Shown here: positions 60,410-64,000 of the stretch, piece after piece
Layout of the letters: each line of letters starts with the position of its first letter
Position numbering within the stretch: the first letter of the stretch is position 1
Origin: Gammaproteobacteria bacterium
GTDB taxonomy: Bacteria > Pseudomonadota > Gammaproteobacteria > Enterobacterales > Psychrobiaceae
Assembly: GCA_013214945.1 (NCBI GenBank)
Contig: JABSRT010000007.1
Span: 149,413 to 213,412, forward strand
Direction of reading: 5' to 3'
Length of the DNA: 64,000 bases
Position numbers and translations under genes: made by a program
The notes under the pieces: model-generated
The model's database searches: none
The model's input: only the letters and a program-made list of their open reading frames with translations
Told to the model about the DNA's origin: nothing

Positions 60410-61369
60410 TCACTTAACCGTTTGGTATAAATACCGTTCACAAAATTTGGTGTCTAATGCTCTTAGTCCCGCAGCAATCAGTGCTACCAGTAAGACAGAA
60501 AAGACTAATCGGCCCCAGAAGATGGTATTAAAATCGGCACCAATTAACAAAATTAATAAGGTATCTTCAATTAGGCTGTGCAGTAAATTTAGCAGCATAA
60601 AAGCGGTGAATATATCACGTGCTGGAATGTGGCCCTTTTTTGCCTCGTTAATCAGCAAACCGCCACCAAAAGACAGCCCTAAAGTGACGCCAATAATGGT
60701 TAGGTTAGTCGCCTCTTTGCTGATCCCTAATAACTTTAATAATGGGCTTAACAGTACTGCCATTAATCGCTCAATACCCAGTAGTTTTAATACTTTAAGG
60801 GTAAACATTAAGACTGAAATTATTACAAATATCATCACCAAGCTTTCAAGTTGAGCCAAGGTCCAAGCTAAATAACTGTGATCTGAATTTTGAGTGGGTT
60901 GCCACACGATTTGAGCTGTTTGCTGCAAGGCACCAGTGCTTTGGTAAGTTAGGTGTAATATCCAAGCGAGTAATAAGCTGCCGCCGATCCGAATTAGCAG
61001 GGTAACCCACAGGCTTACTCCGGCTCTTTTGGTTATCGCCGCCTCAACAGGCAATGAATGGGCAACTAACATTAAGGTCCCGAGAATTGAAACTTGCGCA
61101 ATGGTTAATTCCATATCTAGGTTTACAAAGACCATTAGTCCGGCATAAATACCGGTCGCTAAAGTCGTGGCCCAAACTAAGCCCAGCTCACTTGGCAGGC
61201 CAATAGCAGACATTAATGGCTCGAGCCATTGGCTAAGTAATACAATGCCGCCCATTTCTTCGATAATTTTTATAACGATAATAATAGGGATCATCACTTT
61301 AAATAAAGTGATGGTGACCTCAATAACTTCTTGCGCGAGTTGTTTGAAAAATGTGATGAATGCGCTCAT
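60410..61369 (-). CDS. Nucleoside-recognition (Gate) domain membrane protein
   Basis: A 319-residue inner-membrane protein with eight or so helices and the Gate/nucleoside-recognition pattern (VWATTLATGIYAGLMVFVN; SLPVEAAITKRAG; LGLSFGGGLLINEAKKG). Such proteins are transporter-like relatives of SpmA/SpmB and YjiH; the physiological role is not firmly known. The start is ATG with weak ribosome features. Divergent from the Lrp-family gene, with 148 bases between the start codons, so possibly controlled by it. Confidence 0.85.
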   Translation of the reverse strand: MSAFITFFKQLAQEVIEVTITLFKVMIPIIIVIKIIEEMGGIVLLSQWLEPLMSAIGLPSELGLVWATTLATGIYAGLMVFVNLDMELTIAQVSILGTLMLVAHSLPVEAAITKRAGVSLWVTLLIRIGGSLLLAWILHLTYQSTGALQQTAQIVWQPTQNSDHSYLAWTLAQLESLVMIFVIISVLMFTLKVLKLLGIERLMAVLLSPLLKLLGISKEATNLTIIGVTLGLSFGGGLLINEAKKGHIPARDIFTAFMLLNLLHSLIEDTLLILLIGADFNTIFWGRLVFSVLLVALIAAGLRALDTKFCERYLYQTVK

Positions 61370-61517
61370 TGCCTAATTCCGGTTTAGTAATTCAGAGCCA
61401 TATAATAACGTTGTTTGTGATAATTATATTTTTAATTGAGGTCGTAAACTAGACTAAAATTTCTTTTTTGACTACATTATGAAATATTAGGTAGTTATAT
61501 GGTGCTTCTGAGAAATA

Positions 61518-61979
61518 ATGGAAATTGACCAACTAGACCGTAGAATTTTAGTGCTATTGCAGCAAGATAACCGTAAATCCAATGTTGAACTCGCCGCAGA
61601 GGTTGGTCTGTCACCGCCGGCTTGTCTAAAGCGAGTTAAGCGGTTACGTGATAACGGGGTGATTTATGCCGATGTCGCGCTGGTAAACCCAGAGTTAGCC
61701 GGTAACAAAATGACCTTAATGGTGTCGGTAGAAATGGAACGTGACCGCCAAGATATTTATCAGGCGTTTCGCCGTTCAATTTTACAGGCCGCTGAAGTTA
61801 CTCAATGTTATCAAATAACTGGCAGTTACGATTTTGTTTTACTGATTTCAGTGCCAGATATTCAAGCGTTTGAGGCCTTTGTTGAGCGCGTATTGCATAC
61901 AGATTTAAATATTCGTAAGTTTCATACATCGTTGTCTATTAGAACCGTTAAATTTACCACTGAAATTTCGTTAAGTTAG
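61518..61979 (+). CDS. Lrp/AsnC-family transcriptional regulator
   Basis: This 153-residue protein has an N-terminal helix-turn-helix (DRRILVLLQQDNRKSNVELA, then EVGLSPPACLKRVKRL) and a C-terminal RAM/AsnC effector domain (about 70-150, with CYQITGSYDFVLLISVPD). Members sense amino acids and often regulate transport or catabolism. It is divergent from the Gate-domain gene (148-base shared region), a likely target. The amino-acid ligand is unknown. Confidence 0.92.
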   Translation: MEIDQLDRRILVLLQQDNRKSNVELAAEVGLSPPACLKRVKRLRDNGVIYADVALVNPELAGNKMTLMVSVEMERDRQDIYQAFRRSILQAAEVTQCYQITGSYDFVLLISVPDIQAFEAFVERVLHTDLNIRKFHTSLSIRTVKFTTEISLS

Positions 61980-62150
61980 CCATTGATATCAGCTTGTTTT
62001 TGCGAATAAATTTAGTTGTTTGATTGTTTTGTAATAGCTAAGCTTGGCTTTTAGAAAGCATGAAAGTCCGATATTCGGCCTGTCTATGCTATAGTGCGGC
62101 GGTTGTGGCCTACGCGTCTCAATATATTTTTAGTTCCAGTGAGCGCTACA

Positions 62151-63797
62151 ATGAACAATGCAGAAAACCTATTACTGCCAGTCATTACAGTCGAAAATGG
62201 CTTTGTAATAACGTGTAATGAATTATTTTTAGAATTATTTGGTTATGCCGAGTTAGATATTATCGGCAATCGATTACAAGATCTATTATCAGTTGAGGCC
62301 CAACAACCAGAGGAAATAGCGAGTCTTGACCAGCTATATACCGATGCTAGTTGTACTAAAACTGGTGTTTTTGGCGCTGGTAATTTAAAAAATCAACACC
62401 ATTATTGTTTGCCCGTTAAGCTGCATTGCCAAAGCGATAGCGAGGGCAAGTACCAGTTGCGTTTTAGAATAGTAACTGACAAATCAATAGATCCTATTAC
62501 TGGCCTGCCTAATGGCTGGGCGATTAGCTCTAAAGGTAATTACCTGCTCAACCAACCTGAAACTACGCCTTTTGATCTGGCGCTGGTTATGTTTCGGGTT
62601 GATAATTTTTCAACGATTAACTTTCGCCATAGTTATCAAGTCGGTGATGATTATTTAGCAATTCTGGGTCAGAAACTGCAACAAATAGTGCAAAATAATG
62701 GTTTAGTCGTCCGTTATTCAAATGCTAAATTTGGTATTTTATTGGATAATCATCAAAAATTAGACACGAGTAAATTCCGAAAATATATCGCTACTTTATG
62801 CCAAACGTTATGCGATTTGTCCGCCCAACCAATTGAGCTAGCAAACGATATTAAGATTAGTAAATCTTTTAGTATTGGCATCAGTGAATTAGGTGGTGAA
62901 TACGATAGTTACTTTGAAATGGAGGTTGCTACCGATACGGCGATGCAGCAAGCCGGAAAATACAGCACCTCAGAATATGCTTATGCAACCACGCAAGCAA
63001 CCAACAGTTTGCTGTTCAATAAGATAGTTATTGATGAGTTTCCTAATGCAATCGAACAACACCAAATCGAAATATATTATCAGCCGCAATATGATCTTGG
63101 CAGCAATAAATTAGTCGGTTTAGAAGCGTTATCTCGGTGGCACCATCGAGAACTCGGTACCATATCGCCAGATGTTTTCGTGACGATTGCCGAAGACATA
63201 GGTTTACATTTTGAATTTGATTTATCGGTATTTACCCGGGTGTGCTCGCAAATAGTTGCGTGGACCGAGCAGGGGCTCAAGCCACCAAAAATAGCCATTA
63301 ATATCTCATTTAAAACCTTAGAGATGACCACGTTTATTCCCCGCATCGCTCAAATTATTGAGCAAACCAATTGCCCGACCTCGTTAATAGAAATTGAAAT
63401 AACAGAAACGACCAGCGCTAAAAATCTTAATGTATTGATTGAGAATGTCGTTAAAGTTAAGCAACTTGGCATTGCTATTGCGGTTGACGACTTTGGTTCT
63501 GGTTACTCGTCATTAAGCTTAATTCGGACCTTGAATTTATCATTGGACAAATTAAAACTTGATCGAAGTTTGGTTGAAAACATCTGCAATACGACAGTTG
63601 ATCGAGAATTTGTTCGACAAATTATTAGCTTAGGTAATGTCTTGAACGTTCAGATATTGGCCGAAGGCATTGAAGATGCGCAGCAGTTCCAATTATTACA
63701 ACAACTTGGCTGTGAGTTAGGCCAAGGTTATTATTTTTCAAAAGCGCTTTCTAAGCAGAAAATCGAGCTGCTTATTCGCGAAAAACTGCCTCAATAA
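62151..63797 (+). CDS. PAS + degenerate GGDEF + EAL c-di-GMP phosphodiesterase
   Basis: Start set at the ATG at 62151 (MNNAENLLLPVITVENG), giving 548 residues; a GTG at 62094 adds 19 residues but overlaps TATAGT-like promoter bases. The PAS-like domain is at about 5-85. A GGDEF-like domain (about 110-275) has SNAKF in place of GGDEF, so it should be catalytically dead. The EAL domain (about 295-545) is intact: LEALSRW, INISFKTLE, IEIEITETTSA, VDDFGSGYSSLS, LKLDRSLV and AEGIED. It should hydrolyse c-di-GMP, perhaps with GTP or PAS control. No clear partner; the right-hand neighbour is beyond the window. Confidence 0.9.
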   Translation: MNNAENLLLPVITVENGFVITCNELFLELFGYAELDIIGNRLQDLLSVEAQQPEEIASLDQLYTDASCTKTGVFGAGNLKNQHHYCLPVKLHCQSDSEGKYQLRFRIVTDKSIDPITGLPNGWAISSKGNYLLNQPETTPFDLALVMFRVDNFSTINFRHSYQVGDDYLAILGQKLQQIVQNNGLVVRYSNAKFGILLDNHQKLDTSKFRKYIATLCQTLCDLSAQPIELANDIKISKSFSIGISELGGEYDSYFEMEVATDTAMQQAGKYSTSEYAYATTQATNSLLFNKIVIDEFPNAIEQHQIEIYYQPQYDLGSNKLVGLEALSRWHHRELGTISPDVFVTIAEDIGLHFEFDLSVFTRVCSQIVAWTEQGLKPPKIAINISFKTLEMTTFIPRIAQIIEQTNCPTSLIEIEITETTSAKNLNVLIENVVKVKQLGIAIAVDDFGSGYSSLSLIRTLNLSLDKLKLDRSLVENICNTTVDREFVRQIISLGNVLNVQILAEGIEDAQQFQLLQQLGCELGQGYYFSKALSKQKIELLIREKLPQ

Positions 63798-64000
63798 CAT
63801 TCATAAAAACACTCACATGAACACACTGTACTGACTTCTCTATGGCGGGACAACGCCATAGAATATGCTGCTTATCGCAAATTAAAGTTCGAGCCCTCTT
63901 TATCGTGTACTGTCAGAGTCATTTAATACCATATATGGACCCTCTCCTATTGCAAGACAATTTAGATCTTTGAAATAGAGTACATTGCAGCCATATATCC
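63798..64000. other. Right edge, non-coding, with CCATATATGG motifs
   Basis: The last 203 bases hold no gene. A palindrome CCATATATGG at 63929-63938 and a related CCATATATCC at the very end (63991-64000) are about 60 bases apart. They may be the start of a repeat or element that continues outside the window; this cannot be decided. Confidence 0.4.

Noticed and set aside
60447..60854. A 135-codon plus-strand frame opposite the Gate-domain gene
   Set aside because: It mirrors membrane-helix codons of the real gene and has no domain or ribosome site.

Overview
The window looks like a chromosomal segment of a marine Gammaproteobacterium, most plausibly an Alteromonadales (Shewanella/Colwellia-like) organism. 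This rests on the moderate-to-low GC, the number of TonB-dependent receptors with PepSY partners, the exbB-exbD-exbD-tonB train, the PAS/GGDEF/EAL proteins, an Aap-type amino-acid transporter and a RAYT transposase. The genus cannot be fixed from sequence reading alone. No rRNA, tRNA, CRISPR array or prophage was recognised. Genes are densely packed, and many sit in translationally coupled operons.

Layout. (1) 1-7467 is signalling. A plus-strand train (cheB 3' end, a chemoreceptor without a periplasmic domain, a STAS antagonist, and a pseudo-receiver/PP2C/HATPase switch protein) converges on a minus-strand operon (cheY, cheC, PAS-PAS-GGDEF-EAL, cheW). Together they join chemosensory proteins, partner switching and c-di-GMP turnover. 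(2) 7760-27123 is iron uptake, all on the minus strand except one LysR gene. It has a TonB-dependent receptor (TBDR) with a PepSY reductase-like protein; the train exbB-exbD-exbD-tonB-fiu-like receptor-FMN hydroxyacid dehydrogenase-piuC; a second TBDR/PepSY/small protein set; and a large orphan TBDR. Fur-box-like sites lie upstream of exbB and of the second siderophore receptor. (3) 27685-36568 is the least explained region. It holds a large lipoprotein (cadherin-like repeats, helical-repeat body, Asp-rich calcium-type tail), then a tight three-gene unit of a GDPD-like lipoprotein, a PEGA-domain membrane protein and a membrane protein with six DnaJ-type CxxCxGxG motifs.

(4) 36677-46924 is accessory. 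It carries an AraC regulator divergent from a DUF3313 lipoprotein/RND efflux pair, a LysR regulator divergent from a DJ-1/PfpI protein, an FMN reductase, and a RAYT-type HUH transposase enclosed by perfect 16-bp inverted repeats with more copies nearby. (5) 47403-58879 looks catabolic: an AapJQMP-like amino-acid ABC importer, a saccharopine-dehydrogenase-like enzyme, an iron-containing alcohol dehydrogenase, a CoA-acylating (methyl)malonate-semialdehyde dehydrogenase, an ABC exporter and an IclR regulator. A TTGACA/TATGGT promoter upstream of the alcohol dehydrogenase is bracketed by repeated GTTCCATTATG motifs, and a similar motif overlaps the iclR promoter. (6) 59016-63797 has a membrane diguanylate cyclase, a Gate-domain membrane protein, an Lrp/AsnC regulator and a PAS/degenerate-GGDEF/EAL phosphodiesterase.

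The best candidates for something new are the GDPD-PEGA-zinc-finger unit (30719-36568), the aap/saccharopine-dehydrogenase/semialdehyde cluster with its apparent IclR operators, and the second ExbD, whose usual membrane aspartate is asparagine.
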